This document shows positions 1-11,484 of a stretch of 64,000 bases of DNA, one piece after another. A program made the translations under genes and the position numbers. Origin of the DNA: Hyperoodon ampullatus (taxonomy: Eukaryota > Chordata > Mammalia > Artiodactyla > Ziphiidae); assembly GCA_949752795.1 (NCBI GenBank), contig OX457062.1:89393777-89457776 (forward strand). Direction: 5' to 3'. The notes below the pieces were generated by a model. That model did no database searches. It had not been told where the DNA came from and saw only the letters and a program-made list of their open reading frames with translations. Within the stretch, counting starts at the first letter, position 1, and the number at the start of each line of letters is the position of its first letter.

Positions 1-1551
1 GTATTTGTTTCTCTCTTTCTGACTTACTTCACTCTGTATGACAGACTCTAGGTCCATCCACCTCACTGCAAATAATTCAATTTCGTTTCTTTTTATGTCT
101 GAGTAATATTCCATGGTATACATGTGCCACATCTTCTTTATCCATTCATCTGTCGATGGACACTTAGGTTGCTTCCATGTCCTAGCTATTGTAAATAGTG
201 CTGAAAGAACATTGTGGCACATGTCTCTTTTTGAATTATGGTTTTCTCAGAGTATATACCCAGTAGTGGGATTGCTGGGTCATATAGTAGTTCTATTTTT
301 AGTTTTTTAAGGAACCTCCATATTGTTCTCCAGAGTGGCTGTATCAGTTTATATTCCCACCAACAGTGCAAGAGGGTTCCCTTTTCTCCACACTCTCTCC
401 AGCACTCATTGTGTGTAGATTTTTTGTTGATGGCCATTCTGACCCAGTGTGAGGTAATACCTCATTGTGGTTTTGATTTACATTTCTCTAATGATTAGTG
501 ATGTTGAGCATCCTTTCATGTGTTTGTTGGTTATCTGTGTATCTTCTTTGGAGAAATGTCTATTTAGGTGTTCCACCCATTTTTGCATTGGGTTGTTTGT
601 TTTTTTGATTGAGCTGCACAAGCTGCTTGTATATTTTGGAGATTAATCCTTTGTCCATTGATTTGTTTGCAAATATTTTCTCCCATTCTGATGGTTGTCT
701 TTTTGTCTTGTTTATGGTTTCCTTTGCTGTGCAAAAGCTTTTAAGTTTCATTAGGTCCCATTTGTTTATTTTTGTTTTTATTTCCATTTCTCTAAGAGGT
801 GGGTCAGAAAGGATCTTGTTGTCATTTATGTCAAAGACTGTTCTTCCTATGTTTTTCTCTAAGAGTTTTATAGTGTCTGCCCTTACATTTAGGTCTTTAA
901 TCCATTTTGAGTTTATTTTTGTGTATGGAGCTAGGAAGTGTTCTAATGTCATGTGGCTTCCCAGTTTTCCCACACCACTTATTGAAGAGTCTGTCTTTTC
1001 TCCATTGTATAGTCTTGCCTCCTTTATCAAAGATAAGGTGACCATATGTGCATGGGTTTATCTCTGGGCTTTCTATCCTGTTCCATTGATCTATATTTCT
1101 GTTTTTGTGCCAGTACCATACTGTCTTGATTACTGTAGCTTTGTAGTATAGTCTGAAGTCTGAGAGCCTGATTCCTCCAGCTCCATTTTTCTTTCTCAAG
1201 ATTGCTTTGGCTATTCGGGGTGTTTTGTGTTTCCATACAGATTGTGAAATTTTTTGTTCTAGGTCTGTGAAAAAAGCCATTGGTAGTTTGATAGGAGTTG
1301 CAATGAAACTGTAGATTGCTTTGGGTAGTATAGTCATTTTCACAGTGTTGATTCTTCCAATCCAAGAACATGGTATATCTCTCCATCTGTTAGTATCATC
1401 TTTAATTTCTTTCATCAGTGTCTTATAGTTTTCTGCATACAGGTCTTTTCTCTCCTTATGTAGGTTTATTCCTAGGTATTTTATTCTTTTTGTTGCAGTG
1501 GTAAATGGGAGTGTTTCCTTAATTTCTCATTCAGATATTTCATCATTAGTG
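1..1551 (-). pseudogene. L1 ORF2 C-terminal fragment (direct segment)
   Basis: Minus-strand frames at 1,415-897 and 1,045-560 give the L1 ORF2 C-terminal region, including [20 protein letters not shown] and the downstream [19 protein letters not shown] stretch. Beyond that, 437-186 gives the cysteine/histidine-containing tail ([19 protein letters not shown]). The family function is reverse transcription and target-primed integration of L1 RNA. Frameshifts split it into at least three frames. The polyadenylation end and 3' UTR are outside the window. It is a relic without a coding role. Confidence 0.88.
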
Positions 1552-1553
1552 AC

Positions 1554-3798
1554 AAGACACAGACTGGCTGAATGGATACAAAAAGAAGACCCACATATAT
1601 GTTGTCTACAAGAGACCCACTTAAGACCTAGGGACACATACAGACTGAAAGTGGGGGGATGGAAAAAGATATGCCATGCAAATGGAAATCAAAAGAAAGC
1701 TGGAGTAGCAATACCCATATCAGACAAAATAGACTTTATAATAAAGAGTTAAAAGAGAAAAAGAAGGACACTACATAATCATCAAGGGATCAATCCAAGA
1801 AGAAGATATAACAATTGTAAATGTTTATGCATGAAACATAGGAGCACGTCAATACATGAGGCAAATGCTAACAGCCATAAAAGGGGAAATCAACAGTAAC
1901 ACAATAATAGTAGGGGACTTTAACACCCCACTTTCACCAATGGACAGATCATCCAAAAGGAAAATAAATAAGGAAACACAAGCTTTAAATGACACATTAA
2001 ACCAGGTGGACTTAATTGATATTTATAGAACAGTCCATCCAAAAACAACAGAATACTTTCTTCTCAAGTGCTCATGGAACATTCTCAAGGATAGATCATA
2101 TCTTGGGTCACAAATCAAGCCTTGGTAAATTTAAGAAAATTGAAATCATATCAAGTGTCTTTCCTGACCACAGTGCTGTGAGACTGGATATCAACTACAG
2201 GAAAAAAACTGTAAAAAATACAAACACATGGAGGCTAAACAATATGCTAGTAAATAACCAAGAGATCACTGAAGAAATCAAAGAGGAAATCAAAAAATAC
2301 CTAGAGACAAATGACAATGAAAACACGATGACCCAAAACCTATGGGATGCAGCAAAAGCAGTTCAAAGAGGGACGTTTATAGCAATACAATCCTACCTCA
2401 GGAAACAAGAAAAATCTCAAATAAACAACCTAACCTTACACCCAAAGCAATTAGAGAAAGAAGAAGAACAACAACAACAACAAAAAACCCCAAAGTTAGC
2501 AGAAGGAAAGAAATCATAAAGATCAGGTCAGAAATAAATGAAAAAGAAATGAAGGAAACAATAGCAAAGATCAGTAAAACTAAAAGCTGGTTCTTTGAGA
2601 AGATAAACAAAATTGATCAACCATTAGCCAGACTCATCAAGAAAAAAAGGGAGAAGACTCAAACCGACAGAATTAGAAATGAAAAAGAAGTAACAACTGA
2701 CACTGCAGAAATACAAAGGATCATGAGAGATTACTACAAGCGACTATATGCCCATAAAATGGACAATGTGGAAGAAATGGACAAAGTCTTAGAAAAGTAC
2801 AACCTTCCAAGACTGAAAAAGGAAGAAATAGAAAATATGAACAGACCAATCACAAGCACTGAAATTGAAAGTGATTAAAATTCTTCCAACAAACAAAAGC
2901 CCAGGACCAGGTGGCTTCACAGGTGAATTCTATGAAACATTTAGAGAAGCGCTAACACCTATCCTTCTCATACTCTTCCAAAATATAGCAGAGGGAGGAA
3001 CACTCCCAAACTCATTCTACAAGGCCACCATCACCCTGATACCAAAACCAGACCAAGATGTCACAAAAAAAGAAAACTACAGGCCAATATCACTGATGAA
3101 CATAGATACAAAAATCCTCAACAAAATACTAGCAAACAGAATCCAACAGCACATTAGAAGGCTCATACACTATGATCAAGTAGGGTTTATCCCAGGAATG
3201 CAAGGATTCTCAATATATGCAAATCAATCAATGTGATACACCATATTAACAAATTGAAGGATAAAAACCATATGATCATCTCAATAGATGCAGAAAAAGC
3301 CTTCGACAAAATTCAACACCCATTTATGATAAAAACCTCTCCAGAAAGTGGGCATAGAGGGAACCTATCTCAACAGAATAAAGGCCATATATGACAAACT
3401 CACAGCTAACATTGTTCTCAATGGTGAAAAACAGAAACCGTTTCCTCTAAGATCAGGAACAAGACAAGGTTGCCCACTCTCACCACTCTTATTCAACATA
3501 GTTTTGGAAGGTTTAGCCACAGTAATCAGAGAAGAAAAAAAATAAAAGGAATCCAAATTGGAAAAGAAGAAGTAAGACTGTCACTGTTTGCAGATGACAT
3601 GATAGTATGCATAGAGCATCCTAAAGATGCTACCAGAAAACTACTAGAGCTAATCAATGAATCTGGTAAAGTAGCAGGATACAAAATTAATGCAGTTAAT
3701 TAACTTGTGCATTAATTAATTAATGCACAGTTAAATACAAAATTAATTAATTAATTAATTAATGCACAAGTAAATCTCTTGCATTCCTATACACTAAC
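1554..3798 (+). pseudogene. L1 ORF2 endonuclease-RT fragment (inverted segment)
   Basis: Plus-strand frames give successive parts of L1 ORF2. The endonuclease comes first (DPHICCLQETHLRPRDTYRL at about 1,590, then the IIVGDFNTPLSPMDRS region at about 1,900). The RT region follows ([17 protein letters not shown] at about 2,900, [15 protein letters not shown] at about 3,460, and the FADDMI catalytic box at about 3,587-3,605). In-frame stops and shifts occur, for example near 1,750, 2,060, 2,515 and 2,870, and between 3,200 and 3,350. It ends after the GYKIN motif in an expanded ATTA tract. Orientation is opposite to the preceding L1 segment. Confidence 0.88.
3684..3771. repeat. ATTA-rich repeat with 18-nt inverted arms inside L1
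   Basis: L1 sequence encoding the stretch after GYKIN is interrupted by several TTAA/ATTA units. ACTTGTGCATTAATTAAT at 3,703-3,720 is the exact reverse complement of 3,754-3,771. The ACAAAATTAATGCA unit of the element is also partly duplicated. The corresponding region of the other L1 in this window (near 41.43 kb) has a single short AATTAATGCAC, so this expansion is private to this copy. Confidence 0.85.
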
Positions 3799-4220
3799 AA
3801 GTTATTTTTATAGAGTTGCATTTTAATGTTAATGCTTTTAGTTTTTATTGACTAAGCCCAGAATCTGCCAAAGGAGTCCAATTCCTTCAGTAGCCAGCTA
3901 AAGACATAGTCAATCTGTTACACAGCACTTCCTATATGATGTTCATTGTGAAAAATTTCTTCTAAAATTTTAAGGTGGAAAATGTTTTTGCTTAGTCTGA
4001 GAAGCTGGTATAGTTCCTGTATTCTGATAAAGAGAATTAGATACCAGACCCTCTCCCCCCACACCCCTGCCTTATAGGAAAATCAGAAGTCACTGTGGAG
4101 TCCAGTAACAGTAAATATATAGAACTTTATCACCTGCATCTATAGACTTCTCTTCCCTAGTCTGGATTTCTGTTAAGGTATGTTTTCTCTGGTCCTGGTA
4201 ATTTATTCCCATTTATATTT
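3799..4220. other. Intergenic, no gene seen
   Basis: Unique-looking AT-rich DNA between the L1 and the first SINE. I see no coding frame, RNA gene or clear repeat here. Confidence 0.6.
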
Positions 4221-4230
4221 ACCTCTCTAC

Positions 4231-4446
4231 TTTTTTTTTTTTTTTTTTTTTTTTGCGGTACGCGGGCCTCTCACTGTTGTGGCCTCTCCCGTTGCAGATC
4301 ACAGGCTCCGGATGCGCAGGCTCAGCGGCCATGGCTCACGGTCCCAGCCGCTCCGCGGCATGTGGGATCTTCCCGGACCGGGGCACGAACCCGTGTCCCC
4401 TGCATCGGCAGGCGGGCTACCAACCACTGCGCCACCAGGGAAGCCC
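4231..4446 (-). mobile_element. CHR-type SINE (short form)
   Basis: A long T run (the A tail read backwards) is followed by GCGGTACGCGGGCCTCTCAC and the CHR body, ending in CCACCAGGGAAGCCC (the tRNA-derived head). ACCTCTCTACTTTT flanks both sides (4,221 and 4,447) as a target-site duplication. Low divergence and a clean duplication indicate a fairly young insertion. ORFs crossing it are chance frames through the SINE. Confidence 0.95.
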
Positions 4447-6180
4447 ACCTCTCTACTTTTTATGTGCATCTCTTCATAAGCTTCCTCAAATCTGCTGTGG
4501 AACTAGTGGGCATATAAACAAGGTGTTTGATAAGCATTTATTTAATGAATTACATTTGGATGCCAACTCTGCAGAGATATTTTCCTGAAAATAGAGATCT
4601 ATGAATCTTTCCTCCAGAGCATCTTACCCCTTAGGGTGTTGCCTTTCAAACTTTCTAGATTCTGTGATTGTCTCTTTAGCTGAAATCTAACAGGGAAGCT
4701 ATATCAAGTAAACGTAAGCAGACCTCTGGTTGAGATGTGTGGCTGAGAGGATGGGATCCCCTCACTCAGTTTGGACCATCCCCTTTCTCATCTCTGTGAA
4801 TCACCTCCTAAGGCCTAATTAGGTCCCTGAGTGGAGCAGGTTGACAAACAGCTTTGGAGAAGACCCAGCAGGATGCAGGATGTGGCCCTGCTGCCACCCA
4901 GGAGAGGGACCCCTCCCTCCCGTGGGCCCTGTCTGCCCAATGGCTGAGGGATGTCCTCCCCGAGTTTACCTTAGCCCAGGTGCTGACTCGCAGGTCAAGA
5001 ACTAGCCTCCGAGCAGGCCTCTCCCCTGGCCGCCCGTTTGTCGCTTCATGTCTGTCTGGACCTTCTTCTGGCCCTCCTGACACTGCTCGCGGCTCCCTTC
5101 AGGCTTTGGTGAAGATGGCAGCGTTGAGGCTGCAGCAGAGGTGAAGGGCCTGGGGACTCAGCAGGGCTGGGGGTGGAAGGAGCCTGCCTCACAGGCCCCC
5201 GGCTCTGCCTCTTTTCTGGAAGCTCTTGGTTCCAAGCTGAGACTCATCCCCTGCCCACCCTCCCACCCCGCAATGTTTGTCTAATGAGGAAACACTTCTG
5301 ACCCAGCCAGTTAAACATTTCTGACCCAGCCCCTTCGCCTCATTACTGCCAAGGCCAGAGCTAAAAAGGTGAAAGCTGGCAGCCTTGGGCTGCCTTCAAA
5401 TTGGCAACTACCCCTCCGGGTCTGTGTCTCAGAGGCCCGGCCTCTCAATAGGGCTGTGTTTTCAGTCCTGGTTAAACAAAGCCGGGCAGTCTCCCTCCTG
5501 AGCCTGAGCTCCCCATTCTCATCTTTCTATGGGGGATTAAGAGCTGCTCTCTTGTTTGGGTGTCACTCTGCCTTTGAACCGCTGTGGCTTCATCTGGTTT
5601 CAGGCTCAGCTTCCTGCCAGGAAGTGGATTTACCTCTGATTTGTTGTTACTCTCTCCACAGGACGACGCCCAGGGAGATGGAGGTTCTTCCTCCCCGGGG
5701 ACCCCCACCTCGTGCGTGCCCTCCCCTCCCCCTTCTCTCTCCAGCCTGCGTCCCCAGAGCTGCTCCCAGCTACCTCCTCCGCACCCTGAATTCTCCTGCC
5801 GTGCCTGCGAAGGTGGGGACTCTGAAGGGGGGCCCAGGCCTGCTCACTCTGGGGGCACAAAGGCCAGCAAGCTGGAGATGGTACAGGCTGGACACGCGCT
5901 CACCAGGCTGAAGCAGGAGAGAGCCCCAAACTGAGTGAGAGGCTGGGTTGGGTCCCTCTCCAGGGTTGGAGTCCAGGAGTCTCTCTCTCACTATCTTCTT
6001 GAAAACCCCAGAAAACGGGTGAAAGGGGTGTTTCTGCCTCACATGCTAGACTTGCACTGGAAGCCAGATCTCTTGAGTGCAAATCCAGGGCTATTTCTAT
6101 CTTATCACTTTTTAAATGTGTATTTTACCTTTATTTGCAATAGATAGAATCTTACAGACAGAGGCCTTGAGGGATGGAGT

Positions 6181-6227
<47 letters not shown>
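6181..6227. repeat. (GT)n microsatellite
   Basis: About 23 uninterrupted GT units, followed by AGGTGTGTGATG. Confidence 0.97.
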
Positions 6228-6229
<2 letters not shown>

Positions 6230-7174
6230 GTGTGTGATGTAGGAAAGGGGGCTGAAGGTCAATTGATGTTAGGTACATTGACATCCAGGCAAAGAGAGAA
6301 GATTTTTTTCTGGAGGGGAGGGTATTGTCCTTATTCTAGAAAAAATCTTCTAGAAAACATCAAGAGAAATATCAAAGTACAGTTTGGCTGACATTCCTCG
6401 TAGTGTATAGGAAGTGGTTGTCCAGCAACCAACTAAATAACTTCTGCTTTACTAGCAATCAGGGAAAGGTGAGCTTTGGCAATAACAATCCACATTGGCC
6501 CACATTTCTGGAAATCCTTCTCAGGGCCCTGGATATCTCCCTAGATCTCAAGGAAGAGAAGCTAAAGAAAGGTGGTGATCTCACCCAGGGGAGGAGACCA
6601 TCTGGATCAGGACAGGTGTTTTTCCTTGTTTGTTTTTATTTTGTTTTACGTGCCATCCCCTATACAACCTGTTAAGGGAGAAAATCACCCCCTAAAACTG
6701 GGAATGAGGAATCTGCGGGGCACTGAGATGAAAACAGATTCAGGTGTGGGGCAGGGAGAACAAGAGAGATGGGTTGGGGGTCACAGAAAGTAGCTCGTGG
6801 GAGGAGGAGGATGGTATCAGGTAGCGAAAGGTTAAGGGCAAAAAGAGCTGAAAAGGGAAGTGTGGCCTGAGTGGATGAGCAGAGGCCGAGAGAAAGCCAG
6901 CAGATGTCACCCTCCAGGGCCTGGCCCTCCTCTGCACGCAGGTCGTGGGCCTGGAGGGTGCTGGCCCAGGCCCGTCGGTCGCTCTCCTCACAAAGCCTGG
7001 GCTGTGTTTTTGGTAGGGCTGGGCCTCCTGTCCCCAAGGTCCTGGGTGGAGCCGCCAGCCCTGGGAGCTGCCAGCCCTGGGAGCCTCCCTTTGGTGACAG
7101 AGGCCCCAGATTTGTGCCAGTGCCCAGACCTAATGAGCAGCTCGTTGGAATCTGAGAAAGGACCAGGGCGCAAG

Positions 7175-7275
7175 GAGACATGCTAATTAAAGTGATTGCT
7201 GTTCTTTAATTAAGCAATCATCCCCCCAAAGAGGGCATTATCATGCAAATAGAGCCCTCTTGGGTGAGGTAAGGG
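7175..7275. promoter_or_regulatory. Candidate regulatory element with interlaced inverted repeats and octamer
   Basis: TAATTAAAG (7,184-7,192) and its complement CTTTAATTA (7,204-7,212) are interleaved with TGATTGCT (7,193-7,200) and AGCAATCA (7,213-7,220). Both TAATTA cores are homeodomain-type sites. Just downstream AAGAGGGC (7,229-7,236) pairs with GCCCTCTT (7,254-7,261), and the 17-nt loop holds the octamer ATGCAAAT (7,243-7,250), a POU-factor site. The element lies about 14.2 kb upstream of the CDON CpG island. The motifs are visible; regulatory function is inference. Confidence 0.35.
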
Positions 7276-7790
7276 CTTTGGGCAACAGCTGAGGTCTGTT
7301 AATAAGGCCCGAGAGAGTCCGAGGGCAGGGATCCAGCACGCCCCATTGACTGGGTGGCGGAGCCCGGGATGCGATCACGCCTCACCGCGCGCCCTTTGTC
7401 TCTCCAGGCGTGGGCTGCCGAGCATCGAGAGGCAGGGACCCCGCACCCCCTGCTGCTGTCCCCCTCCTCTCCTCCCCTCGCCTTCTCTCCCAGAGAGGCT
7501 TGCAGAGCTGTGCAGGCTGCAGAGGTTTGTGGGACAGTGTCTGGTTTGGGCCTTTGTGCAATCGACGCCCCAGTTATCAGAGCATCGGCGCAGAAGGGTT
7601 GGAATGAGGTGGGAATGGGGGCTCCTCCGTGTCCATAAGCAGGGAAGATTCTACAGGAGGATGAGCACCATACAGCCGCTGTAATAGAACAGAAAGAGAC
7701 AAATTAGTCACCCACCCGGCTGACTGGGGCAAACTGCTTTCCCTCTCCAAGACCCAGTTTCTCATCTTTGTTTTGTTTTGCTTTGTTTTT

Positions 7791-7905
7791 ACACATACAT
7801 GTATCTATTCTTTTACAACTTCTTTTCCCATTTAGGTTGTTACAGAGTATTGAGCAGAGTTCCCTGTGCTATGCAGTAGGTCCTTGTTGGTTATCCATTT
7901 TATTT
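7791..7905 (-). mobile_element. L1 3' UTR fragment
   Basis: The phrase containing GAGCAGAGTTCCCTGTGCTATGCAGTAGGTCC matches the same part of the L1 3' UTR seen at 17.1 kb. It is short and 5'-truncated, or interrupted by the SINE that follows directly. Confidence 0.8.
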
Positions 7906-8115
7906 TATTTATTTATTTTTTTTGCGGTACGCGGGCCTCTCACTGCCGTGGCCTCTCCCGTTGCGGAGCACAGGCTCTGGACGTGCAGGCTCAGCGGCCA
8001 TGGCTCACGGGCCCAACCGCTCTGTGGCATGTGGGATCTTCCCGGACCGGGGCACGAACCCGCATCCCCTGCATCAGCAGGTGGACTCTTAACCTCTGCG
8101 CCACCAGGGAAGCCC
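7906..8115 (-). mobile_element. CHR-type SINE (short form)
   Basis: A T-rich tail, then GCGGTACGCGGGCC and the body, ending in CACCAGGGAAGCCC. It is inserted at or beside an L1 3' UTR fragment. I could not find a clean target-site duplication. Confidence 0.93.
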
Positions 8116-8397
8116 TGGACAATTGTGTTTTAAGTAACTGAACGAACAGACTGAGGCTGAGTGGTACCAGTGCTGGGAGTCCCGTGCAAGAAGCAGGACC
8201 AAAGAAATCGATTATGAATCCAAGGAGCCTCAGAGACAACACAAAGCCAGCTCTGAGGTAAGAGGAAGGTGAGCCTTCATGAGAAGAGGCACCAGGGCCT
8301 AACTGGTGGTCACAGAAAGGCCACTGAGAGCAGGTGTCAGTGACTCCTGGATCGTGAAGAGGGAACCATACTCGCACCTTACCATTGACAGTAATAG

Positions 8398-8545
8398 TAA
8401 TGGCATAGCTAACACTTGTATTGCGCTCACTGTTCTAAGCCTCACAACAGCCTAGGGGATAAGTACTATTATGATCCCCATTTTGCAGATACAGACATCA
8501 GGTAATTTGCTCAGGGCCCCATCCTAGTAAGAGCCAGGATTTTAA
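8398..8545 (-). mobile_element. MIR SINE relic
   Basis: This is MIR read in reverse: GTTCTAAGCCTCACAACAG, then ATTATGATCCCCATTTTGCAG, then a GGTAATTTGCTCAGGGC-like core. It is an old and diverged copy. Confidence 0.75.
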
Positions 8546-8559
8546 CAGAGATAGCATCT

Positions 8560-9740
8560 GAGGCTGGTCCAGCCAGGGAACTGGTCTGCTGTGAGGCTTC
8601 GCCGTCTTGCTGCACGGGAGTCAAGCCCTCGGCTAAATGCCCTTGTGTCTGCTGAGGCCGCTGCGTGGTCCCAGGCTGTGTCTGTACTTAGGGCTTTGGG
8701 TCCCCAACAGACAGCTAGAGGGCAAAGGTAGGATGGGGAGGGAGTCACTAGCCTGGTTTTGCCCGTCAGAGCTCGTGTCTTTCACTGAACATAGGCAGTC
8801 TCCCCAACCTGCTGGGCTGAGGTGGGGGGGGCGCGTTTGGTGCATCCAGAGCTGCCTTCCTCATAGCGTGCGTCTCAGGGTGGTGGTAGCGGCTTGTGCA
8901 CTGTTGTGGGTACACAAAGGGCAGAAAGTCAGCAAACCAGACCGTCCAGTGAGGGGGAAGATCAAGCCTCTCACTCCCAGAAATCTTGGAGCACTTTCAA
9001 TTTGGCTTTCAACTCGCTGCAAAATAAATGTTTTGTGTTACAGGGACACGGAGATACTATCTCATCAGCCCTACTAGTTTAGCAGCACCTCTGCCAACCT
9101 CTCACTCGACGTTTGGCAGGGGAAGGAGTGTGGAGAAAAACAGGACCGGGTTCTGTTTGCAAAACATTTTCATCAGTCAAAAAACTGCCAGGGTGGTGAA
9201 TATTAAATAAACCCTGACTCACAGAGACGGATACCTTGCTTTACTTTGCTGACCGGCTGGGTAACAGAGTTAGGTTATTTTAGGAGTGACAGCGCTAACA
9301 TTCTGCAGACTTCTCAGAACGGCTCTGGCTTTTTCTGAACAAAGAACAATCCACAAAAACGCCCATGGTTTGCAATGCACAGGAGTCTGTTTACAGGACC
9401 ACAGGCTCAGGCCCTTTCCTTGGTCAAAAGCGACCCGGTGAGATCACCCATTTAATTGCCTTCCACCTACAGGTGGGGCTGGGTGGCCTGAAGGTCTTCT
9501 GCCAGCAGACTCAGTGAGAGTGTGGCCCAAGTGTCAGGCCCTTACAGTGAGTTCCCTATGGGCCAGTCCTGTTTTTTTTCCACTGCAGGATTTATAAGTG
9601 GGTTTGAAATGAGAGCACAGTGTTGCTTGGCCAGGAATAAAGATTTTCATTGTGTTTCAGTCACTAACCTAAGACACCATAATACAAGCCAGGCTCCACG
9701 GTCCCCAACTTGAGCTAGTCCTGGAGTAAAAGTTCATCCA
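8560..9740. other. Intergenic, no gene seen
   Basis: Unique-looking sequence of mixed base composition. The ORFs present overlap in both strands and match nothing I know. Confidence 0.5.
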
Positions 9741-9744
9741 AGAA

Positions 9745-9860
9745 CAATAATAATAATAGTATAGCCCAAACTTACACTTACTACGTGCAAGGCATTCTTC
9801 TAATTCTCACAAAACCAGGAAGGAGGTAATCTTGGTACTGTCATTTTGCAGAGAAGAGCT
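9745..9860 (-). mobile_element. MIR SINE relic
   Basis: AATAATAATAGTATAG, then ACTACGTGCAAGGCATTCTTCTAATTCTCAC and a GTCATTTTGCAGAG end match the reverse of MIR. Confidence 0.65.
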
Positions 9861-10127
9861 TTCCTATTTTCTTTATTCTTAAGTTAGGAGAGGCTCCCAT
9901 CCTACCCTTTAGCTTCTCTTCAGATCTCCAGGTTATCTCCCTCATTCCGCACATGAACAAGGTCTTCTGTTAGCCTTGAAACAGTCCAACCCAGCTCTTT
10001 CTATGGTTCTCTCCCCAAGAACCATTTCTTTCTTGCTCTAAACCCATAACCTCAGTCTCCATCATAACCACTGAGTGTTTGTTTCTGTGCTGCCTTGCCT
10101 GGCTTTCTCACTGTTGTGGAGACACAT

Positions 10128-10345
10128 TAAAAAGGCTGCATAGCCTAGGGGTAAAGTGTGTGGATTCTGAAGTTAGCCGCTCAGGTTTGAATCCAGCTCT
10201 GTCTTCTCTAGCTGTGTCACCTTGGGCAACTTACTCAGCTTCTCTGAGCCTTGGTTTCCTCATCTATAAAGCAGAATAATATGCCTATTTCACAGGAATA
10301 GTAAATGAACGCTGTGCCTGGCACATAATAGGTACTACCTAAGTG
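10128..10345 (+). mobile_element. MIR SINE relic
   Basis: Reads through the MIR consensus order: GCATAGCCTAGGGGTAAAG, then the tRNA-like GGTTTGAATCCAGCTCTG, then GTCACCTTGGGCAACTTAC, CTCATCTATAAAGCAG and GTGCCTGGCACATAATAGGT. It is near full length. Confidence 0.88.
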
Positions 10346-11470
10346 TAATGCTATCTGGCCAAAAGAGACTAAGTGTCTCAAGGGCAGAGATGCTACCGTG
10401 TCCTTCTATAAGTGGCAAGTGAGTGATGAACAAGTAGAAAAAGCTTGATAAGGTTTTGCCTGGGTCTTTGTCTGCTCAAAGAAATGGTGAGAAGATACAT
10501 GTATCTTCCTGGGACCCCTCCCAGGAAAGCAGCAAAATAGGAAGTAAAACAAAGAAGTGTAGAATCACTACATTTTTCTTGATAATATCTTGTAGGTGCT
10601 TAGTAAATGTCATTGAATAATTTCATTAACTTAATCAGCAAACTGATTAAAATTGAGAACTATGGCAGTTTCAGTGTTTAAAGGTAGAGAGAGAAATAAA
10701 GGAAAAGAGGGAAGCAGAGGGATGATGACAGATTTTATCTCCTTCATGCCTTTGGCTCGTTTTTCCAAGTGCTTGTTAAGCTCAGCACCTTCTGAACCAT
10801 CTCTAGGGCAGCCATGGGGTGGAAGCATGCACCGATCCAGGCTCGAGAGGAAGCACAGCGCTGAATCTCCAAACTGTGGCTGCTACTGTTGATAGAAAGA
10901 GAGGTCAGAGAATGACCACCTTCCTGGTGACTCCGGACAGGTCACAGGGCTCACCGACAGGAAGCCAGATGGTTGAACATCCCAAAGACGTCCTGAAATG
11001 TTTCCTGTGTTACAGGATGGTGAAACCAGCCCCTGGGCCTAGAAGGGGCCCTCAGGATTACATGCCTCGTGATCAGGAGTGTAAGACACTGACGCAGGGA
11101 GAGAAGGGTAAACAGGGACTTTTAGAGGAGTGTGCCATCTCTGAGCCATCCTCATGCGTGGAGGCAGGGGACTGGACCTGATGGGCACATATAGTCCCCA
11201 GAGGCATGGCTCCTGATGATTGGTTAAAAAGAGAATGATCTCACTGTGGAAAAACGTCCTGGAGTCCTGACATTTTGTGTGGGTCTGGTTTACTTGGGGG
11301 CTTAAGCCTCAAGGCCCGCACCTCCATCCCTCCCTTCTTTCCTTCTTCGACAGGTCCCACAGCCCTCCTCCTCCAACGTTTGCGAAGAATGTTAAGCACA
11401 GTCCTTTAATCAAGGTGGAAGCCCTTTGTGAAGGGACCCAAGAAAAGCTGGGCTGCAGGAGGGGCTAACT
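10346..11470. other. Intergenic, no gene seen
   Basis: Unique-looking DNA. Short ORFs near 10.7-11.2 kb are unsupported: no recognised domain and no splice-bounded structure that I can defend. Confidence 0.5.
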
Positions 11471-11484
11471 GCAGAGTTGAGTTG

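Larger units (their letters stand above)
1..3798 (-). mobile_element. L1 retrotransposon with inverted 5' half (twin priming)
   Basis: A LINE-1 copy on the minus strand whose 3' end lies left of the window. Positions 1 to about 1,551 read as the 3' part of ORF2 on the minus strand. Positions about 1,554 to 3,798 read as the endonuclease and reverse transcriptase part of ORF2 on the plus strand. The two pieces adjoin in the element: the plus piece ends in TATACACTAA, and the minus piece begins CACTAATGATG when read on its own strand. The complete L1 at 39-45 kb carries these parts in a single orientation and gives the reference order. This is the arrangement expected when a second target strand primes inside the L1 RNA. 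All frames are broken, so the copy is dead. Confidence 0.9.
4461..7786. other. GC-richer intergenic stretch, no gene recognised
   Basis: Non-repetitive, relatively GC-rich DNA. Several ORFs of 90-180 codons exist on both strands (for example 5,369-5,911 plus and 7,181-6,672 minus). They overlap one another in many frames, have low-complexity Pro/Ser/Arg composition and match no family I know. At 5,285-5,335 a phrase CTTCTGACCCAGCC is nearly duplicated in tandem. I see no convincing exon. Confidence 0.5.

Noticed and set aside
3684..3771. ATTA repeats considered as a CRISPR-like or origin-like array
   Set aside because: Units are simple sequence inside an L1 in a mammalian genome; no regular spacers.
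5369..7181. Several 90-180 codon ORFs on both strands in GC-richer intergenic DNA
   Set aside because: Mutually overlapping, low-complexity composition, no recognised domain, no splice-supported structure.
10128..10345. tRNA-like sequence with an internal GGTTTGAATCC box considered as a tRNA gene
   Set aside because: It continues into the MIR body and lacks a foldable complete cloverleaf.
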